DNA from: Kitasatospora albolonga | GTDB taxonomy: Bacteria; Actinomycetota; Actinomycetes; Streptomycetales; Streptomycetaceae | NCBI GenBank assembly: GCA_002082585.1 | Contig: CP020563.1 | Span: forward strand, 186,001 to 250,000 | Length of the DNA: 64,000 nucleotides | Direction: 5' to 3' | Part shown: in pieces, positions 42,038 to 50,208 of the stretch | How the letters are laid out: each line of letters begins with the position of its first letter | Position numbering within the stretch: position 1 is the first letter of the stretch | The notes under the pieces: generated by a model | Database searches by the model: none | Seen by the model: the letters and a program-made list of their open reading frames with translations, nothing else | Told to the model about the DNA's origin: nothing | Made by a program: the position numbers and the translations under genes

Positions 42038-42463
42038 TCAGCCGTGCGGCGCGGGGCTCCTCTCCGTGGGGCGGCCCTCCGGCCGCGGCAGTCCCGCCAT
42101 GAGCGCCGCCGCCACCGCCAGATGCATCAGCGCCAGGGACGTACGCGTTCCGCCGCTCATCCCGGATCCGGTCAGCGGGAGGAACGACAACAGGAGGACG
42201 GCGAAGGCGGCCACGGTCCACAGGAGGCGCGCGCGTCCGGTGAACCGTTCCAGGGCCGCCAGCAGCCCCCAGCCCAGCAGGGAGACCAGCAGCGCGAGCA
42301 CCACGACCGGCAACAGGCCGATGTCCAGGGTCTCCCCCGCCTCCGGGTCGGTGATCCGCAGCCGGTGGCCGAGCAGCGGGTCGGTGACGAGCCAGACGAG
42401 GGCGGGGGCCAGGACGGCAATAAGGACCGTGAGGGAACGGCGGCTCCGGACGGGGGCCGTCAT
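42038..42463 (-). CDS. Four-helix membrane protein (DUF6069-like)
   Basis: A 141-residue integral membrane protein with four hydrophobic segments: LTVLIAVLAPALVWLV, LPVVVLALLVSLLGWGLLAAL, LLWTVAAFAVLLLSFLPL and LALMHLAVAAALMAGLP. It resembles the small DUF6069 family of actinobacteria, of unknown function. ATG 42463 overlaps the TetR stop codon (ATGA), so it is co-translated with, and presumably under control of, that regulator. Confidence 0.75.
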   Translation of the reverse strand: MTAPVRSRRSLTVLIAVLAPALVWLVTDPLLGHRLRITDPEAGETLDIGLLPVVVLALLVSLLGWGLLAALERFTGRARLLWTVAAFAVLLLSFLPLTGSGMSGGTRTSLALMHLAVAAALMAGLPRPEGRPTERSPAPHG

Positions 42464-43083
42464 CGGTCCCCCTCCGTACGGGAGAGCGCGCCGTGGAGGA
42501 AGACGTCCGCCAGCTGCTGTGTGGTGAGGCGGGTTTCCTCCTCGGGGCGCGGGCGGGTGAACAGGAGGCCGAGGAAGAGCGCGGCGACCTGGTCGGCGGG
42601 GAGGCGCAGCGCGTCCCTGTCGGGCTCCAGGAGCTCCGCGACCGCGCCGCGGATGGCCGCCATCGACTCCTCGCGCCCCATGCCCCGGCCCTGCTCGCCC
42701 GCCGGGGTGTCGCGGCGGCGGTGGCCGGAGGCGTGCAGCGATCCGGCGACGGCGCCCATCCGGTCCAGATGCGCCTCCAGGGCGTCGGCGGCCTCGGCCA
42801 GACGGTCCGGCAGCGGGAGGTCCACCGGGATCGACATCAGTTCGCGTACAGCGTGGTCGTGGCGCATCGCTTCGGCCATGCAGGCATCGAGAAGCTCCTC
42901 CTTGTCGGCGAAGACGCGGAAGATCGTCGCCTCGCCGATACCGGCGGCGCGCGCGATCTTGCTGGTGGTGACCGCGGCTCCGTACTCGGCAATCAGGGGA
43001 ATCGCCGCCTTCACGATCATTTCCCGGCGCTGCTCGGGGCTCATGCCCGCAGCGCGACGGCGAGTAACCGGTTGTTGTGTCAT
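42460..43083 (-). CDS. TetR family regulator
   Basis: A 207-residue repressor with an N-terminal helix-turn-helix (residues 20-65, IPLIAEYGAAVTTSKIARAAGIGEATIFRVFADKEEL) and a ligand-binding C-terminal half. It is first in a two-gene operon with a small membrane protein. A perfect 22-base palindrome lies 13 bases upstream of the ATG at 43083, so it very probably represses itself and the membrane-protein gene. The ligand is unknown. Confidence 0.88.
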   Translation of the reverse strand: MTQQPVTRRRAAGMSPEQRREMIVKAAIPLIAEYGAAVTTSKIARAAGIGEATIFRVFADKEELLDACMAEAMRHDHAVRELMSIPVDLPLPDRLAEAADALEAHLDRMGAVAGSLHASGHRRRDTPAGEQGRGMGREESMAAIRGAVAELLEPDRDALRLPADQVAALFLGLLFTRPRPEEETRLTTQQLADVFLHGALSRTEGDR

Positions 43084-43095
43084 GCCTCGAACTCT

Positions 43096-43117
43096 ACGGA
43101 GTGAGTACTCACTCCGT
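43096..43117. promoter_or_regulatory. Perfect 22-base palindromic operator
   Basis: ACGGAGTGAGT followed immediately by its reverse complement ACTCACTCCGT. It lies just upstream of the TetR start and could also affect the divergent lipoprotein gene 133 bases to the right. GAGTGAGTACTCACTC-type sites are common for TetR repressors. Confidence 0.75.
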
Positions 43118-43249
43118 CAAGGTCCCCGTCCCTCCCCGGGCGCCCGGGGCAACCGCGAACGAGCCGGACGCGTGATGATGGATGAGGGACAGCGACGCGG
43201 CAGCGCTCCGCCGGGAGGGCCGGCCGGTGCCCCCGGAAGGACGGTCGCC

Positions 43250-44203
43250 ATGTCAGCAGCCCGAGGCAGGACACCGGCCGCGGCCCTGGTCGTCGCGCTC
43301 TTCCTGGCCCTGCTCGCGGCCGGGTGCACGGGCGGGGGCGGTGCGGAGCCCGACACCCGGAGCAGCAGCCCGTCCGGTACGGGGGCGGAGGCGAAGGTGC
43401 TCGCCGTGAAGATCGACAACGTGGCACCGGCCCGCCCGCAGACCGGCCTGGAGCGGGCGGACATCGTCTACGTCGAGCAGGTGGAAGCCGGTCTCAGCCG
43501 ACTCCTCGCGGTCTACTCCTCCGAGCTGCCGCCGGTCATCGGCCCGGTCCGCAGCGCCCGGGAGACCGATCTTGAGCTGCTGCGCCAGTTCGACCGGCCG
43601 GTGCTCGCCTTCTCGGGGGCGCAGAGCAGGCTCCTCCCGGCCATCGACCGGGCGCCCCTGGACGCCGTACCGCCGTCGACCGCACCGCAGGCGTACTTCC
43701 GGGGCCAGGACCGCCCGGCCCCGCACAATCTGTACCTGCGGCCCGAGCGCATCCCGTACACCGCCGCCGGGACCCATGCCGTCGAGGCCCTGGGGCTGAC
43801 GTTCGGCCCGGCGCCGCCCGGCGGAAGCGCCGAGGACAGCCGTACGGTCCGCTTCCCGTCCGCGCGCACCACCTTCACCTGGTCCGCCGACAGCGAGCGG
43901 TGGCTGGTCTCCCTGGACGGCTCCCCGGCCCGTACGAGCGAGGGGGAACCGCTCGGGGCCGCCACGGTGATCGTGCAGGACGTGACCGTCCGCCCGTCGG
44001 ACTTCGGCGACCGGTCCGGGAACAACACCCCGTTCACCGAGACCGTGGGCTCGGGGACCGCGCACGTCCTGCGCGACGGCATGGCGCACGAGGCCCGGTG
44101 GGCGCGGACCGCGGAGGACGCGGACACGGAGTTCACCACGCCGGACGGCCAGCGGATCGAGCTGGCCGACGGGCCGCTCTGGATCGTGTACGCGCCCCGC
44201 TGA
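43250..44203 (+). CDS. DUF3048 lipoprotein (YerB-like)
   Basis: A 317-residue lipoprotein. The signal peptide ends in the lipobox LLAAGC. The N-terminal DUF3048 part shows KIDNVAPARPQTGLERADIVYVEQVEAGLSRLLAVY, followed by the region GPVRSARETDLELLRQFDRPVLAFSGAQ. The C-terminal part has FTETVGSGTAHVLRDGMAHEARW and ends with PLWIVYAPR, as in YerB. The function of this family is not established. ATG 43250 follows GGAAGGA. Confidence 0.87.
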   Translation: MSAARGRTPAAALVVALFLALLAAGCTGGGGAEPDTRSSSPSGTGAEAKVLAVKIDNVAPARPQTGLERADIVYVEQVEAGLSRLLAVYSSELPPVIGPVRSARETDLELLRQFDRPVLAFSGAQSRLLPAIDRAPLDAVPPSTAPQAYFRGQDRPAPHNLYLRPERIPYTAAGTHAVEALGLTFGPAPPGGSAEDSRTVRFPSARTTFTWSADSERWLVSLDGSPARTSEGEPLGAATVIVQDVTVRPSDFGDRSGNNTPFTETVGSGTAHVLRDGMAHEARWARTAEDADTEFTTPDGQRIELADGPLWIVYAPR

Positions 44204-44212
44204 AACCGCCGG

Positions 44213-44249
44213 GTGCGGTCCGGGCCACCGGCTGCGGACCGGACCGCAC
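44213..44249. terminator. Hairpin between convergent lipoprotein and glucanase genes
   Basis: Eleven-base arms GTGCGGTCCGG (44213-44223) and CCGGACCGCAC (44239-44249) with a 15-base loop. Confidence 0.75.
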
Positions 44250-44261
44250 ATCGGCGGACGA

Positions 44262-45995
44262 CTACTGCCAGACCTTGATGTAGTCGACGCTCAGCTTCTG
44301 CGGGAAGCGGCTGGTGGCGTCCGGCGCGCCCGGCCAGTCACCCCCCACCGCATTGTTGAGGATCAGGAAGAAGTCGTGGTCGAACACCCAGGGCCCACGG
44401 GTGCGTTCCAGCTCCTCCCGGTCCACCCGGAACGAGACCCGGCCGTCGACCCGGAACGTCATACCGGTGCTGTTCCAGTCCACGGAGAACGTGTGGAAGT
44501 CGTCGGCGAAGTCGGCGCCCCCGGGCAGGGAGTGAGGGCCTCCGTAACCGGCCGCGCCGTGGTAGGCGGGCGCGTGCAGGGTGGAGTAGGTGGTGTTCGG
44601 CTCCTTGCCCACGTGTTCCATGATGTCGATCTCACCGGTGTACGGCCACGGGCGCCCCTGGTCGAAGTAGTCCGCGCCCAGCATCCAGAACGCGGGCCAG
44701 AGCCCCTGGGTGCCGGAGACCTTGATGCGTGCCTCGACCCGGCCGTAGGTGAACTGGAACTTCCCGTAGGTGTTGAGCCGCGCCGAGGTGTACTGGCAGG
44801 TGGTGCTCCCGCTCAGCGGGTCGCGCGGGCAGGCCGAGCCCGGGGTCGGCTCGCGGCGGGCTTCCAGGACGAGGTTGCCGTCGCCGTCCTGGGCGGCGTT
44901 CTTGTTGTCGGTGTAGTACTCCAGCTCGTTGTTGGGTCCGGTGCCCGTCTCGGGGACCCACTTGGCCGGGTCGGGCGGGGCGCCCGCGGGGCCGTTGAAC
45001 TCGTCGCTGAACACCAGCCGGTCGTAGGTGGGTTCGGGCGGCAGCGGCGGTGCGGGGATGGGCGCTCCGCCGGTGCCCCAGACCTGGAACTCCCAGAGTG
45101 AGTAGCCGTATTCGCCGCTGCGCTGGGTGGCGTACAGGCGTACGTGCCGGCCGGTGCCGCTGACGTCGAGCGTCTCCTTGAAGCCGGTGCCGGAGGCGGT
45201 CTGATGGATCGTGCGCCAGTCGGTCCCGTTGTCGGATACCTCGATCCGGTAGGCGCGGGCGTGGGCCGGGTCCCACTGGAGGACCACCCGGTTGACCGTG
45301 GCGGGGGCGCCGAGGTCGACCGCGATCCAGCCGGGGTCGGTCCAGCCGCCCTCGGGGCTGGTGGCCCAGCGGCTCGCGGGGTCGCGGTCGAACGCCTTGT
45401 CCGGGGTGCACTCCCAGCAGGTGCCGTCGTGCTGGGAGGTGGAGGCGGAGCCGGGCCTGCCGTACGAGAGGAGGACATCGCCGCCGGGGCCGCTGCCGCC
45501 GGTGGCGGAGTAGACCTGGAACTCGTACAGGGAGTAGCCCCACGGGGTGGCGCGTTCGGTGCCGAGCAGCCGGATGTAGCGGCCGGTCCCCGAGACGGTG
45601 AGGGTCTCGGTGCCTCCGGTGCCGGTAGTGGTGGAGTGGAGCGTCGTCCACTGCCGCCCGTCGGCGGAGAGCTCGATCCGGTAGCCCCTGGCGTACGCGG
45701 CCTCCCAGGTGAGGACGACCTGTCCGACGGCGGTGCTCGTGCCCAGGTCGATACGTATCCACTGGTCGTCGGTGAACTCGCTCGACCAGCGGGTGCCGGG
45801 GTCGCCGTCCACGGCGTTGGCGGCGGCGAAGGGGCCTTCGGTGCTGGAGGCGGTGACCGGCTTCCCCCGGGAGACGAGGACGGGCGCGGCGACGGCCCGT
45901 TCCGGGGCGAGAGCCACCGAGAGGGTGAAGAGGAGCGCCACCGCGGCCATGACGGCCAGGGCGATTCGGAGCCGTGGTGTTCCACGGGCATACAT
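44262..45995 (-). CDS. Secreted GH16 endo-beta-1,3-glucanase with two discoidin/CBM32-like domains
   Basis: A 577-residue exported enzyme. The signal peptide is 1-37. Two F5/8 type C (CBM32-like) modules follow at about 38-165 and 172-308, recognisable by NAVDGDPGTRWSSEF, WIRIDLG, YSLYEFQVY and the equivalent WATSP, WIAVDLG, YSLWEFQVW. The GH16 domain (about 322-577) carries GEIDIME with Glu455 as likely nucleophile and Glu460 as acid/base. This fits laminarin-type beta-1,3-glucan cleavage, for example of fungal walls. ATG 45995 follows AAGGAG. It is divergent from a GH55 enzyme with a similar module, and a GAGAGCGCTC-type operator lies upstream. Confidence 0.93.
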   Translation of the reverse strand: MYARGTPRLRIALAVMAAVALLFTLSVALAPERAVAAPVLVSRGKPVTASSTEGPFAAANAVDGDPGTRWSSEFTDDQWIRIDLGTSTAVGQVVLTWEAAYARGYRIELSADGRQWTTLHSTTTGTGGTETLTVSGTGRYIRLLGTERATPWGYSLYEFQVYSATGGSGPGGDVLLSYGRPGSASTSQHDGTCWECTPDKAFDRDPASRWATSPEGGWTDPGWIAVDLGAPATVNRVVLQWDPAHARAYRIEVSDNGTDWRTIHQTASGTGFKETLDVSGTGRHVRLYATQRSGEYGYSLWEFQVWGTGGAPIPAPPLPPEPTYDRLVFSDEFNGPAGAPPDPAKWVPETGTGPNNELEYYTDNKNAAQDGDGNLVLEARREPTPGSACPRDPLSGSTTCQYTSARLNTYGKFQFTYGRVEARIKVSGTQGLWPAFWMLGADYFDQGRPWPYTGEIDIMEHVGKEPNTTYSTLHAPAYHGAAGYGGPHSLPGGADFADDFHTFSVDWNSTGMTFRVDGRVSFRVDREELERTRGPWVFDHDFFLILNNAVGGDWPGAPDATSRFPQKLSVDYIKVWQ

Positions 45996-46027
45996 GCGGA
46001 CTCCTTGCTCTGTAGCGGGGTCGGGCC

Positions 46028-46041
46028 GAGAGAGCGCTCCC
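46028..46041. promoter_or_regulatory. LacI-type operator near the GH16 gene
   Basis: GAGAGAGCGCTCCC is an imperfect palindrome centred on GAGCGCTC, 33 bases upstream of the GH16 start. It resembles the CebR/CelR class (TGGGAGCGCTCCCA) of LacI-family operators for glucan-degrading genes. Confidence 0.6.
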
Positions 46042-46227
46042 CCACAGGGGGGAGCGTGGCGGGAGCCGCACCAGCCGTCAAGAGGGTGCGGACCGATCGG
46101 CGAACCGGCCCCACACGAACCCGACCGGACCCTCAGTCCTGAAGTTCCGTCAACTACCGCCACGCCTTCAGGAGATGAAACATCGCGCAGCCCTGGAGGC
46201 CGATGAGGGCAATCCTGTGCACAACTC

Positions 46228-46256
46228 TTGACGCGGCCGAAACGCGGGAGAATTAT
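46228..46256 (+). promoter_or_regulatory. Promoter of the GH55 gene
   Basis: TTGACG at 46228-46233 and AATTAT at 46251-46256 are separated by exactly 17 bases. The operator palindrome begins ten bases further down, where it would overlap the transcription start. Confidence 0.6.
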
Positions 46257-46265
46257 TCGACCACC

Positions 46266-46281
46266 GAGAGAGCGCTCTCTC
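46266..46281. promoter_or_regulatory. Perfect LacI-type operator at the GH55 promoter
   Basis: GAGAGAGCGCTCTCTC is a perfect 16-base palindrome immediately downstream of the -10 box. It shares the GAGAGAGCGCTC sequence with the element at 46028, so one sugar-responsive LacI repressor probably controls both glucanase genes. The interval 45996-46349 holds no gene. Confidence 0.7.
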
Positions 46282-46349
46282 CCCCTCGGGGAGTTCGCGC
46301 CCGCCCCCACCTCAGCCCCCGCACGGATGACACCTCAGGAGATCAGCAC

Positions 46350-48542
46350 ATGTCTGTTGCCCTCGTCAGACCCTCGCGGCCCCCGGTGGCCGCACTCCAC
46401 CGGCGGCGCGCCCTCGGCTTCGCCCTGGTGGCCGCCCTGGTCGCGACCCTGCTCGGCGTGGCGCAGGCCGCACCCGCCCAGGCCGCGCCCGTCCTGCTCT
46501 CCCAGGGCAGTCCGGTGACCGCGTCCAGCGAGGAGAACGGCGGTACGGCCGCGGGCAACGCGGTCGACGGGGACGGCGGAACCCGCTGGTCCAGCGCCTT
46601 CTCCGACCCGCAGTGGCTGCGGATCGACCTCGGCTCCCCGGCCGCCCTCAGCCGCGTCGAGCTCTCCTGGGAGGCCGCGTACGCCAAGGGCTACCGCATC
46701 GAGCTCTCCACGAACGGCTCCGACTGGACGACCGCGTACAGCACCACCACCGGCCGGGGCGGGAACGAGACGCTCGGCGTCTCGGGCGAGGCCCGCTACG
46801 TACGCCTCACCGGCACGGAGCGCGCGACCGGATACGGCTACTCCCTCTGGGAGTTCAAGGTCTTCGGTACGCGGGACGGGGGCGGCGGCCCGGAGATTCC
46901 CGGCGGCGGCGACCTCGGGCCGAACGTCCATGTCTTCGACCCGTCCACGCCGGACATCCAGGGCAAGGTGGACGAGATCTTCGAGCAGCAGGAGGAGGCC
47001 CAGTTCGGCTCCGGGCGCCACGCGCTGCTGTTCAAACCGGGTACGTACAACAACCTGAACGCGCAGATCGGGTTCTACACCCAGATCGCCGGCCTCGGGC
47101 TGCACCCGAACGACACCACGTTCAACGGTGATGTGACGGTCGACGCGGGCTGGTTCGACGGGAACGCCACCCAGAACTTCTGGCGCGCGGCCGAGAACCT
47201 CACCCTCAACCCGGTCTCCGGGACCAACCGCTGGGCCGTCTCCCAGGCCGCCCCCTTCCGCCGCATGCACGTCAAGGGCGGGCTCAACCTCGCCCCCGAC
47301 GGCTACGGCTGGGCCAGCGGCGGCTACATCGCCGACAGCAAGATCGACGGCGAGGTGGGCCCGTACTCCCAGCAGCAGTGGTACACCCGCGACAGCTCCG
47401 TCGGCGGCTGGACCAACGCTGTCTGGAACATGACGTTCTCCGGTGTGCAGGGCGCGCCCGCGACCAGCTATCCGAACCCCCCGTACACCACGCTCGACAC
47501 CACCCCGATCTCGCGCGAGAAGCCGTTCCTCTACCTGGACGGCAACGAGTACAAGGTGTTCGTCCCGGAGAAGCGCGTCAACGCGCGCGGCGTCTCCTGG
47601 GACGGCGGAAGCCAGCGGGGCGAGTCCATCCCGCTGGACCGCTTCTACGTCGTCAAGCAGGGCGCCACGGCGGCGACCATCAACGCGGCGCTCGCCCAGG
47701 GGCTCAACCTGCTGTTCACGCCCGGGGTTTACCACGTGGACCGGACGATCGAGGTGAACCGCGCCAACACCGTCGTCCTGGGTCTCGGCCTCGCCACGGT
47801 CATCCCGGACAACGGGGTGACCGCGATGAAGGTCGCCGATGTCGACGGCGTGAAGCTGGCCGGATTCCTCATCGACGCCGGTCCCGTCAACTCGCCGACC
47901 CTGCTGGAGATCGGCCCGCAGGGCGCCTCCGCCGACCACGCGGCCAACCCCACCACCGTGCAGGACGTGTTCATCCGCATCGGCGGCGCGGGCCCCGGCA
48001 AGGCGACCACCAGCCTGGTGGTCAACAGCCATGACACGATCATCGACCACACGTGGGTGTGGCGCGCGGACCACGGCGAGGGCTGGGGCTGGGAGACCAA
48101 CCGGGCCGACTACGGCGTCCGCGTCAACGGCGACGACGTCCTGGCCACCGGACTCTTCGTCGAGCACTTCAACAAGTACGACGTCGAGTGGTACGGCGAA
48201 CGCGGCCGCACCATCTTCTTCCAGAACGAGAAAGCGTACGACGCACCCAACCAGGCCGCCATCCAGAACGGCGACACCAAGGGCTACGCCGCCTACCGCG
48301 TCGACGACTCGGTCGAACAGCACGAAGGCTGGGGCATGGGCAGCTACTGCTACTACAACGTCGACCCCACCATCATCCAGGAACACGGCTTCAAGGCACC
48401 GGTCAAACCGGGCGTGAGGTTCCACAACCTGCTGGTCGTCTCCCTGGGCGGCCACGGGCAGTACCAGCACGTCATCAACAACATCGGCTCCCCGACCTCG
48501 GGAACGTCGACGATCCCCTCGACCGTCGTCAACTTCCCCTGA
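46350..48542 (+). CDS. Secreted GH55-type exo-beta-1,3-glucanase with discoidin/CBM32-like domain
   Basis: A 730-residue exported protein. The signal peptide is about 1-46 (hydrophobic 24-39, ending in AQA). A discoidin-like module covers about 46-172 (NAVDGDGGTRWSSAF, WLRIDLG, YGYSLWEFKVFG). The large C-terminal part (about 185-730) has the tandem beta-helix pattern of streptomycete GH55 laminarinases: GGGDLGPNVHVFDPSTPDIQ, HALLFKPGTYNNLNAQIGFY, GYGWASGGYIADSKIDG, LLFTPGVYHVDRTIEV, WVWRADHGEGWGWETNRADY. The Glu in GWETN is a candidate general acid. Such proteins are often mis-labelled as coagulation-factor or cyclase proteins. ATG 46350 follows AGGAG. It should release glucose from the oligomers made by the divergent GH16 enzyme. 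Confidence 0.87.
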   Translation: MSVALVRPSRPPVAALHRRRALGFALVAALVATLLGVAQAAPAQAAPVLLSQGSPVTASSEENGGTAAGNAVDGDGGTRWSSAFSDPQWLRIDLGSPAALSRVELSWEAAYAKGYRIELSTNGSDWTTAYSTTTGRGGNETLGVSGEARYVRLTGTERATGYGYSLWEFKVFGTRDGGGGPEIPGGGDLGPNVHVFDPSTPDIQGKVDEIFEQQEEAQFGSGRHALLFKPGTYNNLNAQIGFYTQIAGLGLHPNDTTFNGDVTVDAGWFDGNATQNFWRAAENLTLNPVSGTNRWAVSQAAPFRRMHVKGGLNLAPDGYGWASGGYIADSKIDGEVGPYSQQQWYTRDSSVGGWTNAVWNMTFSGVQGAPATSYPNPPYTTLDTTPISREKPFLYLDGNEYKVFVPEKRVNARGVSWDGGSQRGESIPLDRFYVVKQGATAATINAALAQGLNLLFTPGVYHVDRTIEVNRANTVVLGLGLATVIPDNGVTAMKVADVDGVKLAGFLIDAGPVNSPTLLEIGPQGASADHAANPTTVQDVFIRIGGAGPGKATTSLVVNSHDTIIDHTWVWRADHGEGWGWETNRADYGVRVNGDDVLATGLFVEHFNKYDVEWYGERGRTIFFQNEKAYDAPNQAAIQNGDTKGYAAYRVDDSVEQHEGWGMGSYCYYNVDPTIIQEHGFKAPVKPGVRFHNLLVVSLGGHGQYQHVINNIGSPTSGTSTIPSTVVNFP

Positions 48543-48572
48543 TCTAGCGGTACTTCCCCTGACCGCACCGCA

Positions 48573-48613
48573 GGAGCCCTCCGGTGGACGTGACCGTCCG
48601 GCCGGAGGGCTCC
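48573..48613. terminator. Hairpin between GH55 and TetR genes
   Basis: Twelve-base arms GGAGCCCTCCGG (48573-48584) and CCGGAGGGCTCC (48602-48613) with an inner GGACG/CGTCC stem. It serves both convergent genes. Confidence 0.85.
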
Positions 48614-48624
48614 CGCCTGCGCGC

Positions 48625-49332
48625 TCAGCGGCGGAGCCGGTGCTCGATGAGGGTGATGGCGTCGTCCACGAACCGTTCGAAGTACGCGTCGCTGGTGAGC
48701 GTGGGCAGTTCGGCGGCGGCACGGGCGTACGGCACGTCCAGATCGGGGTGGGCGGCGAGCCAGGGCGCGGGCACGGGCTGCTGCATCATCGCCCGGACGG
48801 TCGCGTCGCTGCGGTCGTAGCGGTAGTCGATCAGCAGGGTGAAGGCGAAGACGTCCTGGAGGAAGCGGCCACGGACGTGCACCGCGTCTTCCAGGCCGAG
48901 CCCGATCGCACAGAGGAACGCCAGCATCTCCTCGGTGTGCAGGAGCCGGGCCGGGTGGATCTCGGCCGGGGTGACTCGCTCGTCCAGGGAGATCAGGGTC
49001 GCGCGGGGCACGGCGCGGTACTGCTCGCGGGCCGCGCGGTAGATCCGGCGGACCGTGGAGCGCCAGTCGTCGACGTCGTACACATGGCGGGGCAGCCGCT
49101 CCATCATCAGCCGGGCGGTGAGGTCGACGACCTCCTGCCGGTCCTGCACCAGGTTGTACAACGCCCTCGGCGTGACCCGCAGTTCCTCGGCGAGCCGCCG
49201 CATGGTCAGGGCCCCGAACCCCTCCTCGCCTGCGATGCGCAGTGCGGCCCGCGCGATCCGGTCCCGGTCGAGCGGCGGGCGCTCGGCGGCGGGCGGACGG
49301 CCGCGGCGGGGCCGGGGGCCGGGTGAGGTCAT
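48625..49332 (-). CDS. TetR family regulator
   Basis: A 235-residue TetR protein. After a basic, Pro-rich start the DNA-binding domain covers about 24-70 (IARAALRIAGEEGFGALTMRRLAEELRVTPRALYNLVQDRQEVVDL). The C-terminal half resembles the TetR_C group found next to transporter or antibiotic genes. ATG 49332 has no strong ribosome site. No obvious target lies adjacent: it is followed by a terminator and preceded, on the same strand, by a small secreted protein. Ligand and targets are unknown. Confidence 0.86.
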   Translation of the reverse strand: MTSPGPRPRRGRPPAAERPPLDRDRIARAALRIAGEEGFGALTMRRLAEELRVTPRALYNLVQDRQEVVDLTARLMMERLPRHVYDVDDWRSTVRRIYRAAREQYRAVPRATLISLDERVTPAEIHPARLLHTEEMLAFLCAIGLGLEDAVHVRGRFLQDVFAFTLLIDYRYDRSDATVRAMMQQPVPAPWLAAHPDLDVPYARAAAELPTLTSDAYFERFVDDAITLIEHRLRR

Positions 49333-49440
49333 GACGGGGTGGCTTCCGGTCGGGGGCGGCGGCGGGGCGGGGTCACCACCGAGTTTAAGGGGTGCGCGGT
49401 TTCCGGGGCCGTACGGCTTCGAGGGTGGTGCGGCGGGCCG

Positions 49441-50016
49441 CTACCCGGCGACCGTGAGCAGGAGTTCGCAGTCCATCGTCTGAGTGTAGGCCCGGCCGTC
49501 CTGCGTGTACTCGAAGCGGCACCGGCGGACAGGGCCTTCCGGCGGTGATGTGATCTTCAGCCTCACCGCGTAGAAGATGTCGCTCGTCTCCCCGGCCGGG
49601 ACCTCGACGGCCCTGTCCGCGTAGTTCCTCAGCCGGGCGAAGTCGGGTGTGTGGGGCTCCCCCTCGGTCGCCAGCAGCGGGAGCCCGTCGGTGTCGCTCA
49701 TGTCGTACGCGCCGTACCCCAGGACCTCGATGCCGGGAGGGACGTGCTCGACCGCGGCCCGTGTGATCCCGATGGGCTCGTCGGAGATGTTGCCCGGCAC
49801 GGGAAGCGCGAAGTACCAGACCTGGCCCACGCGGGCGTTCTCGCTGCCGACTGTGCCGCTGGCCTGCATGCCGTCGGCCGCCAGTGCGGTGCCCCATCGT
49901 CGCCCGTCGGTCCGCTGCGCCGCCGATCCGGCCGGCATCAGGACCGCGAGGAGCAGGACCAGAAGCAGGACACGTATGCGCGTGGACGGCACCGGGCTCA
50001 CCCGAGACCTTGTCAT
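49441..50016 (-). CDS. Small secreted protein of unknown function
   Basis: A 191-residue protein with a clear signal peptide (basic start, hydrophobic residues 15-27, ending AGSAA). The mature part is beta-rich with only two cysteines (CRFEY and DCELLL), which may form one disulfide near the C-terminus. Segments such as GQVWYFALPVPGNISDEPIGITRA and EVPAGETSDIFYAVRLKI look like an immunoglobulin-like fold, but no family was recognised. ATG 50016 has GGGGGAAG close upstream. It is divergent from the iron-box-controlled ABC gene. Confidence 0.72.
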   Translation of the reverse strand: MTRSRVSPVPSTRIRVLLLVLLLAVLMPAGSAAQRTDGRRWGTALAADGMQASGTVGSENARVGQVWYFALPVPGNISDEPIGITRAAVEHVPPGIEVLGYGAYDMSDTDGLPLLATEGEPHTPDFARLRNYADRAVEVPAGETSDIFYAVRLKITSPPEGPVRRCRFEYTQDGRAYTQTMDCELLLTVAG

Positions 50017-50167
50017 TCTTCCCCCGAAGTGTGGTGACGAGCCCCACTCCTCTTCTCCGCAGGGCGAGTTGAAGTATGCCGCCCCGCAGAACGGAGGCTT
50101 CGCCCTGTTCGCCCCGAGGATGGCCGAATTAAATACACGCAGCGTTGATTTATTGGGCTTCTGCTGC

Positions 50168-50186
50168 CAAGGTGAGGCAACCCTTA
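50168..50186. promoter_or_regulatory. Weak iron box upstream of the fused ABC transporter
   Basis: CAAGGTGAGGCAACCCTTA matches the iron-box consensus at 15 of 19 positions, with the GG/CC cores largely intact. It lies 23 bases before the ABC start. GTTGATTTATT upstream could supply the -10. Confidence 0.62.
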
Positions 50187-50208
50187 CTCAGCAGCCGAGG
50201 CAGGAACG

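Noticed and set aside
41419..42102. A plus-strand 227-codon frame opposite the degenerate gene
   Set aside because: The translation is Ser/Arg/Ala low complexity with no domain, and the minus strand has the recognisable family start.
46203..46349. An upstream start for the GH55 gene
   Set aside because: It would place the promoter and operator inside the coding region and precede the signal peptide by 49 residues. ATG 46350 follows AGGAG.
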